Below are positions 10,475-18,575 of a stretch of 42,371 nt of DNA, one piece after another. The stretch lies in the NCBI GenBank assembly GCA_030653435.1, contig JAURZI010000102.1:1-42371 (forward strand), given 5' to 3'. The position numbers and the translations under genes were made by a program. Below the pieces are notes generated by a model. It saw only the letters and a program-made list of their open reading frames with translations, was not told the origin of the DNA and did not search any database. The stretch is from Methylovulum sp. (lineage in GTDB: Bacteria > Pseudomonadota > Gammaproteobacteria > Methylococcales > Methylomonadaceae). The stretch's first letter is position 1. Every line of letters starts with the position of its first letter.

Positions 10475-10684
10475 TTATAAATCATTCAACGAAACACGGA
10501 TAAGCTTTTGACCATCATTCAAACGAGCATCCGCCAATTCATTAAGCTCTTGGTTTTCTCGTTGCTCCTCGTCACGATAAAGCAGTAATGCTTCAGTCAA
10601 CACCTGCTCAATGCTTCTTTGTTCGATTTGTGCGATAGAATTGAGAACTTGTTCGGTTGCGGTATCAAAGTTCAGGGTTAACAT
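10475..10684 (-). CDS. RelB-like antitoxin
   Basis: A 69-residue acidic protein. The first half (NFDTATEQVLNSIAQIEQRSIEQVLTEALLLY) has the form of a ribbon-helix-helix or RelB dimerisation domain. The last part, ELADARLNDGQKLIRVSLNDL, matches the C-terminal motif common in RelB-type antitoxins paired with RelE toxins. It lies directly upstream of the RelE-like gene on the same strand, antitoxin first as in most type II systems. It should neutralise the toxin and repress its own promoter, which within the car operon might be an internal one. Confidence 0.8.
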   Translation of the reverse strand: MLTLNFDTATEQVLNSIAQIEQRSIEQVLTEALLLYRDEEQRENQELNELADARLNDGQKLIRVSLNDL

Positions 10685-10725
10685 GGATTTTGTCTCATTT
10701 AGAACGGCTATAGATTTTTATCGGC

Positions 10726-10941
10726 CTATCCGTCTTTACGGCTGGTATTAAATTCTTGCAGGAAAGCATCAAAATCTGCCACATCAACACCTTGTTCAAT
10801 GATACGGCGATGATAATCAAGGCTTTCCTCATTAACGTCTTCTTTTTTTAGCATTGAATAGCTAATGCCTAAACGTTGTACCAAGGACAACAAAAGCAAT
10901 TCGTCTTCGCTATTTTTTAATTCCAACGTTATTTGCGACAT
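10726..10941 (-). CDS. Small antitoxin-like protein, 71 residues
   Basis: I do not recognise a named family. It opens MSQITLELKNSEDELLLLSLVQRLGISY, a short strand plus helix, and ends in FDAFLQEFNTSRKDG. C-termini of the form F-x-x-F-x-x-S-R-K-D occur in small type II antitoxins, which suggests a second antitoxin. No toxin follows it directly; the next gene is RelB-like. It starts 5 bases after the 132-residue gene stops, so it is translated with the EEP module. It may be the immunity part of that module or an orphan left after a toxin was lost. The gene is AT-rich like its neighbours. Confidence 0.6.
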   Translation of the reverse strand: MSQITLELKNSEDELLLLSLVQRLGISYSMLKKEDVNEESLDYHRRIIEQGVDVADFDAFLQEFNTSRKDG

Positions 10942-10946
10942 AATTT

Positions 10947-11345
10947 TTACGCATATTTAATCTGTGCCAACAAACCGTTAACCACTTTTTTAACTCCAGG
11001 AGACAAAAAAATGTCCTTAAGTATTGTTTCTAATTCCTCTTGATTTGCAGCTTCCTTACTTTCTGTATCAAACTGCCTACAGCTAATAGTCAAAGGATAA
11101 AAATTTAAATCATAATTTATTTCAAAAACTTCATAGGAATAATTATTCAATGAAGGTGCATTAATAATAAAGGAGGCCTGCATACTTTCTCTTGATGAAT
11201 AATAGCGTTGCTCAACCTCAGTACTTAATAGCCCTTTTGTTAATTTCTCAAATTCTGCTCCCAATTCTTTTAAAACCGCAATGGGTGGCTTAACAGGAAT
11301 GTCATTGTCAATCACCCCGTCAAAAATCGAACTTAAATCTGCCAT
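10947..11345 (-). CDS. Unknown protein linked to the EEP enzyme
   Basis: A 132-residue soluble protein with no signal peptide or membrane segment and no motif that I recognise. Its centre (ESMQASFIINAPSLNNYSYEVF, then LNFYPLTISCRQF) looks like beta strands. The ends look helical, with a short helix near the C-terminus (ELETILKDIFLSPGVKKVVNGLL). Its ATG directly abuts the TAA of the upstream EEP gene with no base between them, so translation is almost certainly coupled and the two proteins probably act together. It is very AT-rich compared with carA and carB. An inhibitor, adaptor or target-recognition subunit for the nuclease is possible, but this is a guess. Confidence 0.7.
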   Translation of the reverse strand: MADLSSIFDGVIDNDIPVKPPIAVLKELGAEFEKLTKGLLSTEVEQRYYSSRESMQASFIINAPSLNNYSYEVFEINYDLNFYPLTISCRQFDTESKEAANQEELETILKDIFLSPGVKKVVNGLLAQIKYA

Positions 11346-12170
11346 TTAGTTATCTCCAACAAGTTGTGATATTTCCAATTTGATCATTATGGGTAAATGA
11401 TCTGAAAATTGATTAGATATTTTCCCATTATTGTTAATTAAGCTCACTTCATCAATTCTATCGATGACTTTCAAATTATTTCGGTTAAAACCAGCCAATA
11501 ATGAAGGTCGTAGTAAAACTTGGTCCAGCATATTCCAAAAATGGTTAACTATTTTTGATGATTTGTGATAATAAGTTCCTGGACAACCTTCAGAATCATC
11601 CCCTAGGCGGCTCCACATCGGATTATAAAAATACTTTTTTTCTTCCCCTGAAACCGTCCGGCTCTGTTTTAAAGCAATCTGTTTATCCATGACCGCATGA
11701 AATCCATCCGCACTAACCAATCCTGTCTCAAACGGGTTCATATTAAAATCACCCATTACAATGGTATGCGTATGGCCTTGTTCCTGTTCGCGCTTATCAA
11801 TTTCAAGGGCAATTCTAGTTGAAATCGCCGCTTGCTCGCTCTCAATCATATAAAGCTTGCTTTGGATATGCACAGCGACCAGTAAAATTTCAATACCGAT
11901 GGGATGGGTTATTTTTCTAATGGAACCCCAATAATCATTATCATGCACCAATTCAAAATCATGTATCCGTGTATAAAACGATATTTTTGCAGATGGATTG
12001 AAAGGTGCAATATAGGTTCTGTTATTGTTTTCATTTAAAACAGGCAGAAGCGTTGCGTCCGTCATGGTGTTTTCTGCTAATATTAAAATATCAACATCAT
12101 GACAATCACATAACCATTTAAGCTTACTAGAAAGCGGTTTTTTATTGATGTTCCAAAATAATAGATTCAT
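11346..12170 (-). CDS. EEP-superfamily nuclease or phosphatase
   Basis: An endonuclease/exonuclease/phosphatase fold enzyme of 274 residues. The key motifs are in order: MNLLFWNINKK with the conserved Asn, DILILAENT with the metal-binding Glu, HTIVMGDFNMNPFE with the catalytic Asp and Asn, and QFSDHLPIMIKLE with the C-terminal Asp-His pair. All the catalytic residues that I can check are intact. Substrates in this superfamily range from DNA and RNA to phospholipids and inositol phosphates, so the substrate cannot be read here. No signal peptide is seen, so it is cytoplasmic. It starts 21 bases after the carA stop. Its DNA is far more AT-rich than carA, which points to acquisition. Confidence 0.85.
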   Translation of the reverse strand: MNLLFWNINKKPLSSKLKWLCDCHDVDILILAENTMTDATLLPVLNENNNRTYIAPFNPSAKISFYTRIHDFELVHDNDYWGSIRKITHPIGIEILLVAVHIQSKLYMIESEQAAISTRIALEIDKREQEQGHTHTIVMGDFNMNPFETGLVSADGFHAVMDKQIALKQSRTVSGEEKKYFYNPMWSRLGDDSEGCPGTYYHKSSKIVNHFWNMLDQVLLRPSLLAGFNRNNLKVIDRIDEVSLINNNGKISNQFSDHLPIMIKLEISQLVGDN

Positions 12171-12191
12171 TGGTCAGGCGTTGGCATGAAT

Positions 12192-13322
12192 CTAGGCTTG
12201 TGCGTTATCCATCATTGCCCTAAATTCATCAAACAGGCCCTCCACATCATGGGGCCCAGGGCTGGCTTCTGGATGTCCTTGAAAACTGAACGCAGGCACA
12301 TCGGTGCGTTTAACACCCTGCAAGCTGCCATCAAACAACGAACGGTGCGTGGCGATCAGGTTTTTCGGCAAACTGGCTTCATTGACCGCAAATCCGTGAT
12401 TTTGGCTGCTGATCATGACGCGGCCTGTCGCGATTTCCTGCACAGGATGATTCGCGCCATGGTGGCCGAATTTCATTTTCTCGGTTTTCGCACCGCTGGC
12501 TAAAGCCAGCAGTTGATGGCCTAAACAGATGCCGAATATCGGTATATTTTTAGTCAATAGCGTAGCGATAGCCTCAATGGCGTAAGTGCAGGGCTCAGGG
12601 TCGCCGGGGCCGTTGGATAAAAACACGCCGTCGGGGCGCATCGCCAGCACGGTTTCCGCCGATGTGGTGGCTGGCACGACAGTCACACGGCAGCCGCGAT
12701 TGGCTAATAAACGAAGAATATTGCGCTTAATGCCGAAATCGTAAGCCACGACATGCTTGTCCAGGTTTTCCGCCGGGGTATGGCCTTGTCCCAACGACCA
12801 GATATTTTCCGTCCATGGATAAGCTTCGGCGGTAGTGACTTCTTTTGCCAGATCCATGCCTTTTAAACCGGCAAACCCGGCAATGGCGGCTTGGGCGGTC
12901 GCCACATCAACCGTGTCGCCGGCTATGATGCAGCCGCGTTGTGCGCCTTTATCCCGCAGTAAACGGGTTAATTTGCGCGTGTCGATCTCGGCGATAGCGA
13001 CGACGTTGTTAGCCGACAGATAATGCTGCAAGGTGTTTTCACAGCGCCAGTTACTGGCCAGTAAGGGCAGATCCCTAATCACTAAACCACTGGCAAACAC
13101 GTTGGCAGATTCGTTGTCTTCGCTGTTCGTACCGACGTTGCCGATATGCGGGTATGTCAACGTGATGATTTGCCGGGCATAAGACGGGTCGCTGAGGATT
13201 TCCTGATAGCCGGTCATGGCGGTGTTAAAGACGACTTCACCGACGGAACAGCCGTCTACGCCTATTGATACGCCGCTGAATACCGTACCTTCTTCTAACA
13301 CTAATAAAGCAGACTTAGTCAA
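12192..13322 (-). CDS. carA: Carbamoyl phosphate synthase small subunit
   Basis: The glutaminase subunit that supplies ammonia to CarB. The C-terminal class I glutamine amidotransferase domain has the nucleophile in [14 protein letters not shown] and the His-Glu pair in [13 protein letters not shown]. The N-terminal half opens [15 protein letters not shown], as in other CarA proteins. The start codon is TTG at 13322, preceded by a GAGG Shine-Dalgarno about 9 bases upstream. E. coli carA also starts at UUG, which supports this choice. Length 376 is normal. The partner carB is not adjacent: five accessory genes lie between them on the same strand. Confidence 0.97.
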   Translation of the reverse strand: MTKSALLVLEEGTVFSGVSIGVDGCSVGEVVFNTAMTGYQEILSDPSYARQIITLTYPHIGNVGTNSEDNESANVFASGLVIRDLPLLASNWRCENTLQHYLSANNVVAIAEIDTRKLTRLLRDKGAQRGCIIAGDTVDVATAQAAIAGFAGLKGMDLAKEVTTAEAYPWTENIWSLGQGHTPAENLDKHVVAYDFGIKRNILRLLANRGCRVTVVPATTSAETVLAMRPDGVFLSNGPGDPEPCTYAIEAIATLLTKNIPIFGICLGHQLLALASGAKTEKMKFGHHGANHPVQEIATGRVMISSQNHGFAVNEASLPKNLIATHRSLFDGSLQGVKRTDVPAFSFQGHPEASPGPHDVEGLFDEFRAMMDNAQA

Positions 13323-13344
13323 ACACGTTACCTCAAATGTGCAA

Positions 13345-13377
13345 AACGGGATGGATCCTTTAAGGACGCATCCCGTT
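13345..13377 (-). promoter_or_regulatory. Stem-loop in the carA leader
   Basis: A perfect 9-bp stem (AACGGGATG at 13345-13353, CATCCCGTT at 13369-13377) with a loop that can pair further (TCC with GGA). It lies 22 bases upstream of the carA start, and on the minus strand is followed by only a short TTTT. It could end the upstream GTPase transcript, or act as an attenuator or stabiliser in the carA leader. The position suggests control of car, but the sequence cannot decide. Confidence 0.45.
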
Positions 13378-13473
13378 ATAAATAAACAAGCTAGACGGTA
13401 ATTTTACGAAATTATGCTGCTTTGGTCATTAACAATTTTTTATTCGGACAATCACCGGCGATCAAGTCCGGTT

Positions 13474-14394
13474 TTAGCGGCTGGTTTTCCATTGCTGTTT
13501 GCGCTGGTTTTTCTGGGCTGCTTTTTCTGCGCGGATAATCTCGAGTTCGACCAGTTCCTGCTCCATCATTGCCGGTGTTTCCAGGCTGATTCTGCCCAGC
13601 GTGCCGGTGCGTAATTCGGATAACAGCAGTTTGGAGGCTTTGTCCATATCGACGCGCCCACCGGTACGCAAGCTGCCGCGCTGTTTGCCGATGATTTCCA
13701 GCAGCATCTGTTCGCTTTCGGGCAGAGCCTCCAATTGAAACCGGGTCTTTAGGTAATCGCCGTAATGGGTAAGCAGATAGTCGGCGGCAAAAGCGGCCAC
13801 ATCCTCATGGTTGATTGCCGTATCCTTGATGGCGCCGGTCGTCGCCAAGCGGTAACCGCTGTTTTTATTGTCGAGATTAGGCCACAGCATGCCCGGCGTA
13901 TCCAGCAAGATGATATTGTTGCCGATAGCGATGCGTTGCAGCATTTTGGTGATGGCCGGTTCGTTACCGGTCTTGGCGATGGTCCTGCCAGCCAGGATGT
14001 TAATCAACGTAGATTTGCCGACATTAGGGATGCCCATGATCAGCGTGTGCATCAGTCGGTCGCCGGTAGCCTTGGCAGGCAGCATTTTGTGGCATAAATC
14101 CGGTATCTGCCGGATTTTGTCGGCTTGCTCAATGGTGATGGCCAGTGTTTTTACATTATGTTCCCGCTCTAAATAATCTTGCCATTGCCGGGTTATGTCA
14201 GGATCGGCGAGGTCACTTTTGTTGAGCAGCTTGATACAGGGCTTGTCGCCGCGCAATGTCGCCAGCAGCGGGTTTTGGCTGCTGAACGGAATGCGTGCGT
14301 CCAGCACTTCGATGATCAAATCGACCTGGGGCATGATTTCCCTGATTTCTTTACCGGCTTTGTGCATGTGGCCGGGGTACCACTGAATGAGCAT
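13474..14394 (-). CDS. ylqF: Ribosome biogenesis GTPase, YlqF/RbgA family
   Basis: A circularly permuted GTPase: the G4 motif LLNKSD comes before G1 MGIPNVGKSTLIN and G3 LLDTPGMLWP, the defining order of the YlqF/RbgA family. It opens IQWYPGHMHKAGKEI, the typical family start. In Bacillus the protein helps late 50S assembly. In gammaproteobacteria the role is assumed to be similar. The C-terminal part has the family helical domain and a basic tail (KAAQKNQRKQQWK) fit for rRNA binding. Length 306. It is upstream of carA on the same strand with a gap of 151 bases. Confidence 0.92.
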   Translation of the reverse strand: MLIQWYPGHMHKAGKEIREIMPQVDLIIEVLDARIPFSSQNPLLATLRGDKPCIKLLNKSDLADPDITRQWQDYLEREHNVKTLAITIEQADKIRQIPDLCHKMLPAKATGDRLMHTLIMGIPNVGKSTLINILAGRTIAKTGNEPAITKMLQRIAIGNNIILLDTPGMLWPNLDNKNSGYRLATTGAIKDTAINHEDVAAFAADYLLTHYGDYLKTRFQLEALPESEQMLLEIIGKQRGSLRTGGRVDMDKASKLLLSELRTGTLGRISLETPAMMEQELVELEIIRAEKAAQKNQRKQQWKTSR

Positions 14395-14507
14395 GATAGG
14401 TTATAAGGTTAGGTGGGAAGGTTTATTGCCTGTGTCGGGCAAAATCTCTGCGAGTAGTGTGTCCGCACGCTATTATGTGCCCATTTATTTAAAGAGTATT
14501 AAAAGTT

Positions 14508-15125
14508 ATGCAAAAAACCACAGCGCCCCAAACAATAACGAGTAGTTTCTATGCCTATCTGACGCGGCTAAGATGGATCAAGCGTTGGGGGCTTAAGCGC
14601 AATGCCCATGAAGAAAACGTCATGGAACATAGCTGGGAAGTATCTGTCATCGCCCATACCCTGGCATTAATTAAAAACCGCTATTTTGGCGGTTGTGTGG
14701 ATGCCAACGCGGTGGCCGCTGCCGCGTTATACCATGATATTACCGAAGTGATCACCGGCGATCTGCCCACCCCCATCAAATACCATTCCGAAGCGATACA
14801 CACTGCGTATAAGCAAATCGAAAAACAGGCCGAGATAGCCTTGCTCAGCCTGTTGCCTGAACAGCTTAAGGCGGATTTTGAAGCGCTGATACATCAGGAC
14901 AATCTGCCGGAAGAGCATAAACAAATCATCAAGGCGGCCGATAAAATATCGGCCTTCCTTAAATGCCAGGCCGAATTAAAAGCCGGTAACCTGGAGTTTG
15001 AAATGGCCGCCGAACAATTGGCGTTAAAAATTGCCGAATCTGAGCAAGCCGAAGTGATTTTTTTTATGCAGGCTTTCGCACCCAGTTGCGGTTTAACCTT
15101 GGACGGCCTGATGAAGACGTATTGA
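14508..15125 (+). CDS. yfbR: 5'-deoxynucleotidase YfbR
   Basis: HD-domain metal-dependent phosphohydrolase that dephosphorylates deoxyribonucleoside 5'-monophosphates. Seen: LTRLRWIKRWGLKRN, then ENVMEHSWEVSVIAHTLA with the first metal His, and ALYHDITEVITGDLPTPIKY with the His-Asp pair and the YfbR-specific GDLPTPIKY stretch. The last metal Asp is likely in IIKAADKISAFL. Length 205 against 199 in E. coli. It stands alone, divergent from the GTPase gene, with 113 bases between the two starts. Confidence 0.92.
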   Translation: MQKTTAPQTITSSFYAYLTRLRWIKRWGLKRNAHEENVMEHSWEVSVIAHTLALIKNRYFGGCVDANAVAAAALYHDITEVITGDLPTPIKYHSEAIHTAYKQIEKQAEIALLSLLPEQLKADFEALIHQDNLPEEHKQIIKAADKISAFLKCQAELKAGNLEFEMAAEQLALKIAESEQAEVIFFMQAFAPSCGLTLDGLMKTY

Positions 15126-15221
15126 GCCTCGCCTTGCGGTATTTTTGAGTCAGTATGATTACGGGCAAAAAAAGAGAATAATAGCCAGGCATTACACTAT
15201 GGACTTTAACTAGCAGTACGC

Positions 15222-16673
15222 ATGAGAAAAGCAAACACACCTGAAATAAAAGCAGAGCCGAACTCTTTTGACGAGTGGGTTGCTGTGTTGTCCGACCATA
15301 AAATGCCGATATTCTTTAATACGGCGCAACGCATTCATAGCATTATGAATGACGATAAGAAAGGCGCGATGGAACTGGCATCAGCTATTTTGCAGGATCC
15401 GAATTTGACGGTCAAACTGCTTAAAATGAGCAATAGCGCCTATTACAACCCCTCCCGCCAGAAAATGATCACCGTGTCCCGCGCCATTGTTAATTTAGGC
15501 TCGGAAATCATTCGAGAGATCACACTGCTTTGTTCCTTTTTAGAGTCCATACAATCATCGACCAATAAAGACCGCGCCACTGAAGAAATCGCCCAAGCCG
15601 TGCATGCGGCTTTCCAGGCCAAGGCCTTGGCGGCTGCCACGCACGATACCTCGCCGGAGGAGGTGTTTATTGCCGCTTTGCTTAACACTATCGGTAAAAT
15701 TGCCTTTTGGTGTTTTTGCGGCGAACAAGGCGAGCGTATACAAGCTTTAGTAAGCCAAAGTGCTTATACGCGGGAACAAGCCGAGAAAACGGTGCTGGGC
15801 TTTAAATTGTCCGATCTTTGTGCGCCGTTAAGCAAAGCCTGGAAATTAGGTGGATTGATCGAGGAGGCGGTGGAGAAATATCCTTTATCGAGAAATCCCA
15901 GGGTGGATTTGGTCCATTTGGGCTATGACATAACCGAAGCGTTAAGCGCGGGATCGGGTTCAAAAAAATATGACGCCTGTGTTAAGAAGGTTGTCGCGCT
16001 CACCAAACAACCGGAAAAGGCGGTCATGGAGCGGGTTGCGGGCCAGCAGGAGCTAGCCGCCAATATTGTCCGCCAGTTTGGCGTTGGCGACCCGACGACG
16101 TTTGCCGAAAAAGACTCAAATCCCGTAGAGCCGGTAGCCGGGTTGCCGCCGGTTGCCGATAAACGGCAGTTGCAATTTCAGATTGCACAAGAAATCACGA
16201 TGATTATCAACGATAAGCTGGACATTAACTTATTGTTTGAAACGGTACTGGAAGGCATTAATCGGGGTATAGGCATGGATAGGGTTGTGTTTGCGCTGTT
16301 GGCGGCTGACCGGCAGTCGCTCTATGAAAAACTGTCCATAGGTTGGCGCAAGAACATCTGCGATAAAATAGTCTTTAGCGTGCTGAGTTCACCGCCCAAC
16401 CTGTTTTTCCAGAGCGTGGCAGGTTCCCATGCCTGCTGGTACAAGCCGTCCACCGATGTCACCCTGTATAGTGTTTATGATGTCAATGTCATCGGCAGGG
16501 CCGAGTGCTTTATCATGCCTATTTTCTCCAACAACAAACCGACCGGTATTATTTATGCCGATCGCGGCATCCATCATCAAACCTTAACCGATGAAGATTT
16601 TAATGGTTTCAAATATTTCACCCAGCAGGCCAATATAGGCTTGTCCATTTACCGTATGCAAAAAACTTCTTAG
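15222..16673 (+). CDS. HDOD-GAF signalling protein
   Basis: Residues 18-215 form an HDOD domain, a degenerate HD fold used as a protein-interaction module: LSDHKMPIFFNTAQRIHSIM, then LASAILQDPNLTVKLLKMSNSAYYNP and TVSRAIVNLGSEIIREITLL, are diagnostic. Residues 325-475 look like a GAF domain (IAQEITMIINDKLDINLLFE, then GINRGIGMDRVVFALL and a terminal GIIYADRG). No catalytic output domain is seen, so it probably controls partners such as kinases or c-di-GMP enzymes. It opens a run of plus-strand signalling genes and is followed by 289 non-coding bases. Confidence 0.85.
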   Translation: MRKANTPEIKAEPNSFDEWVAVLSDHKMPIFFNTAQRIHSIMNDDKKGAMELASAILQDPNLTVKLLKMSNSAYYNPSRQKMITVSRAIVNLGSEIIREITLLCSFLESIQSSTNKDRATEEIAQAVHAAFQAKALAAATHDTSPEEVFIAALLNTIGKIAFWCFCGEQGERIQALVSQSAYTREQAEKTVLGFKLSDLCAPLSKAWKLGGLIEEAVEKYPLSRNPRVDLVHLGYDITEALSAGSGSKKYDACVKKVVALTKQPEKAVMERVAGQQELAANIVRQFGVGDPTTFAEKDSNPVEPVAGLPPVADKRQLQFQIAQEITMIINDKLDINLLFETVLEGINRGIGMDRVVFALLAADRQSLYEKLSIGWRKNICDKIVFSVLSSPPNLFFQSVAGSHACWYKPSTDVTLYSVYDVNVIGRAECFIMPIFSNNKPTGIIYADRGIHHQTLTDEDFNGFKYFTQQANIGLSIYRMQKTS

Positions 16674-16962
16674 CGTAAGACGGGACACCCCTTGACCATC
16701 CACGCAGGTCTGGACGAAGCCAGACCCAAAAGGTTTCTGCCATGTTAAGTATAAAAGTGAACTATTTTATATTTGTCATATTCAAAAGTAGACTTATCGT
16801 TATTTTAATCATATTATTGGCATTGAGTTGGCTGGATGAAAAACATTCTTTGCTATGACCCACGAGTCTAGGATGACCTAGATGTCTTGGCTTTTCATCG
16901 CCACCCATTAATTTTTAATAGCCGGTAAAAATCAGAAGCCGCACAGAAGGGGTGATCGGGAT
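16674..16962. other. Intergenic region with stem-loop
   Basis: A 7-bp stem (GGTCTGG at 16707-16713 with CCAGACC at 16720-16726, 6-base loop) lies 33 bases past the HDOD-GAF stop, with no T run. The rest is AT-rich and includes the first copy of a 28-bp repeat listed separately. I see no ORF or known RNA here. It probably carries the promoter of the GTPase gene. Confidence 0.4.
16791..16818 (+). repeat. 28-bp direct repeat, copy 1
   Basis: Begins GACTTATCGTTATTTT and ends ATCATATTATT. It matches 18362-18389 at 26 of 28 bases. It lies 145 bases upstream of the GTPase gene. It may be a shared regulator-binding site or promoter element for the two neighbouring genes. Confidence 0.6.
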
Positions 16963-17712
16963 ATGCAAAACATGACGTCAACAAGCACAATACAAATGGC
17001 CGCTAATTTTGGCGGGGGTACTACGCCCTTATTAAAACCGGAATCCAACCATACCGAAGTGGGCATGTCCGAGCGGGCAGTCCCGGAAGCACCGATGCCG
17101 ACGCGCCAAATGGCACAGGCCAGGCAAAAAAACGTCGGCACAGCAGAAAACCCGATAAAAAGGGAAGTCAAAATCGTCGTGGCGGGTAACGTTGGTTCCG
17201 GAAAATCGACATCCATTAGGGCAATCAGTGACATACCGGTTATTGGCACTGAGGCAAAGGCCACTGAGCGCGATGCCCTGCGCCGTAAAAAAATGACCAC
17301 AACCGCTATGGAATATGGTATAGCGCATATAGCCAGCACCAAATTGCACCTTTACGGTACGCCAGGGCAAAGGCGGTTTGATTTTATGGCCGATATTTTG
17401 TGTAAAGGTGCCAGCGGCATGGTGGTGATGATTGATAACGGCTGTCGTGACCCATTGAACGAAATTGACTATTACCTGAACCAGCACGGCAATTTTCTAC
17501 AAAAATATCCGGCGGTTATTGCCATCACCCATGTTGATGACCTTAGCACCAGCACTACCTTATTGGATTATTGCACTTATTTGCTGAAAAATGGTTTCAC
17601 TTGTCCGGTGATGCTGCTTGATGCTCGCAATAAACAGGATGTGCAAAAAATGCTGATGAAATTATTGTTACAAATCAGCGGGGCCGGCACCGGCAAGCAG
17701 CCACTAATCTAA
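16963..17712 (+). CDS. Small Ras-like GTPase
   Basis: Residues 67-240 are a small GTPase domain: G1 VVAGNVGSGKST, a likely G2 Thr in the KKMTTTAMEYG stretch, G3 LYGTPGQRRFDFM and G4 THVDD, an altered NKxD. Bacterial proteins of this kind (COG2229/MglA-like) act as switches in polarity, motility and signalling, and usually lie near Roadblock/LC7 activators. No such gene is seen here. The first 65 residues are an unusual extension rich in Pro, Thr, Met and Ala without predicted structure, possibly a tether. It sits among signalling genes and is followed by the cyclic-nucleotide domain gene. Confidence 0.85.
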   Translation: MQNMTSTSTIQMAANFGGGTTPLLKPESNHTEVGMSERAVPEAPMPTRQMAQARQKNVGTAENPIKREVKIVVAGNVGSGKSTSIRAISDIPVIGTEAKATERDALRRKKMTTTAMEYGIAHIASTKLHLYGTPGQRRFDFMADILCKGASGMVVMIDNGCRDPLNEIDYYLNQHGNFLQKYPAVIAITHVDDLSTSTTLLDYCTYLLKNGFTCPVMLLDARNKQDVQKMLMKLLLQISGAGTGKQPLI

Positions 17713-17854
17713 TCTGTGCTGAGCGTCTGCATCCTGTAGCAGGTTTGGGTTATAGACATGCGCTGTTCAGCCCCGCAACAGGTAAAGCACGCCCTGATAG
17801 GCAGGCCAGCAGTTGCCGCTTTATGTAATAAACCTTATTAACGGTGTCCATGCC

Positions 17855-18328
17855 ATGATAACAAAAGCAAACATAGTTCCGGCATCCAGGCAAGACATTG
17901 CGGGCATGCTCGATAACACGGTCTGGACCCATGAGTTTTCCTGGCAACAACTAATGGTTCTTGGCGATTATTTCCAATTATGCAGCATGCCGGCCCAGGC
18001 GCTTATTTATGATGAAGGTGATGGCGGCGATTCGATGGGCATTTTGGTCAAAGGTAGCGCGAAAGTCTGCAAAGGCAACAAGCTGCTGACGCACTTAAAG
18101 GCGGGCAGAGCCTTCGGGGAAATGTCATTATTAGACCAGCAATGCCGTTCGGCTACTGTTATAGCGCTTGAAGAGTGCACTTTTTTGTCGATTAGCAGGG
18201 CTAATTTTGAAAAATTGTCGCAGGAACATCCGGCGTTGGCGTTAAAAATGGTGCTAAAGATCGCTAGGCTGTTAAGTCAGGCCTTACGTCAGACCAGCGG
18301 CCAATTGTGCGAATTTCTGCAGGAATGA
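17855..18328 (+). CDS. Stand-alone cyclic-nucleotide-binding domain protein
   Basis: About 157 residues, nearly all one cNMP-binding beta-roll. It shows ALIYDEGDGGDSMGILVKGSAKV, then the phosphate-binding cassette FGEMSLLDQQCRSATVIALE with the conserved Gly-Glu and Arg-Ser-Ala, and a C-terminal helix. There is no HTH, channel or kinase output domain, so it must act by binding a partner. I chose the ATG at 17855; a TTG at 17813 in frame would add 14 residues without a convincing ribosome site. Its place after a small GTPase suggests that nucleotide and GTP signals meet here, but this is inference. Confidence 0.85.
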   Translation: MITKANIVPASRQDIAGMLDNTVWTHEFSWQQLMVLGDYFQLCSMPAQALIYDEGDGGDSMGILVKGSAKVCKGNKLLTHLKAGRAFGEMSLLDQQCRSATVIALEECTFLSISRANFEKLSQEHPALALKMVLKIARLLSQALRQTSGQLCEFLQE

Positions 18329-18361
18329 TAGGCGGCAATCTGCTTGCCTTTATTAAAAATG

Positions 18362-18389
18362 GACTTATAGTTATTTTCATCATATTATT
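18362..18389 (+). repeat. 28-bp direct repeat, copy 2
   Basis: Second copy of the element at 16791-16818, with two mismatches. It lies 34 bases past the cyclic-nucleotide gene and about 190 bases upstream of the coiled-coil gene. Confidence 0.6.
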
Positions 18390-18436
18390 TCTTCCTGGCG
18401 CGTATTCACACCATTAGCTATTGATAGTTCCACGCT

Positions 18437-18464
18437 GGAGCGGTAGGAAATATAAATACCCTCC
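18437..18464 (+). other. Stem-loop upstream of the coiled-coil gene
   Basis: GGAG-C-GGTA (18437-18445) pairs with TACC-CTCC (18457-18464) around an 11-base AT-rich loop, with one bulged C. A short ATTTTT follows 11 bases later. It may be a terminator for the preceding gene or part of a leader. It does not match the c-di-GMP riboswitch consensus that I know. Confidence 0.35.
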
Positions 18465-18575
18465 GAAGGCAGTTATTTTTCAGGCTAATGTCAGACAAAG
18501 CCAAGTAAGCCCGTTTTTGAAGACGGTCTTCCGGAAAAGATTTTAACTGTAACCCTTTTAAACCTGAGGTCACCC

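Noticed and set aside
18421-18575. A c-di-GMP riboswitch upstream of the coiled-coil gene
   Set aside because: The nearby c-di-GMP enzyme made this attractive, but the conserved GEMM core bases are not present; only a simple hairpin is visible.
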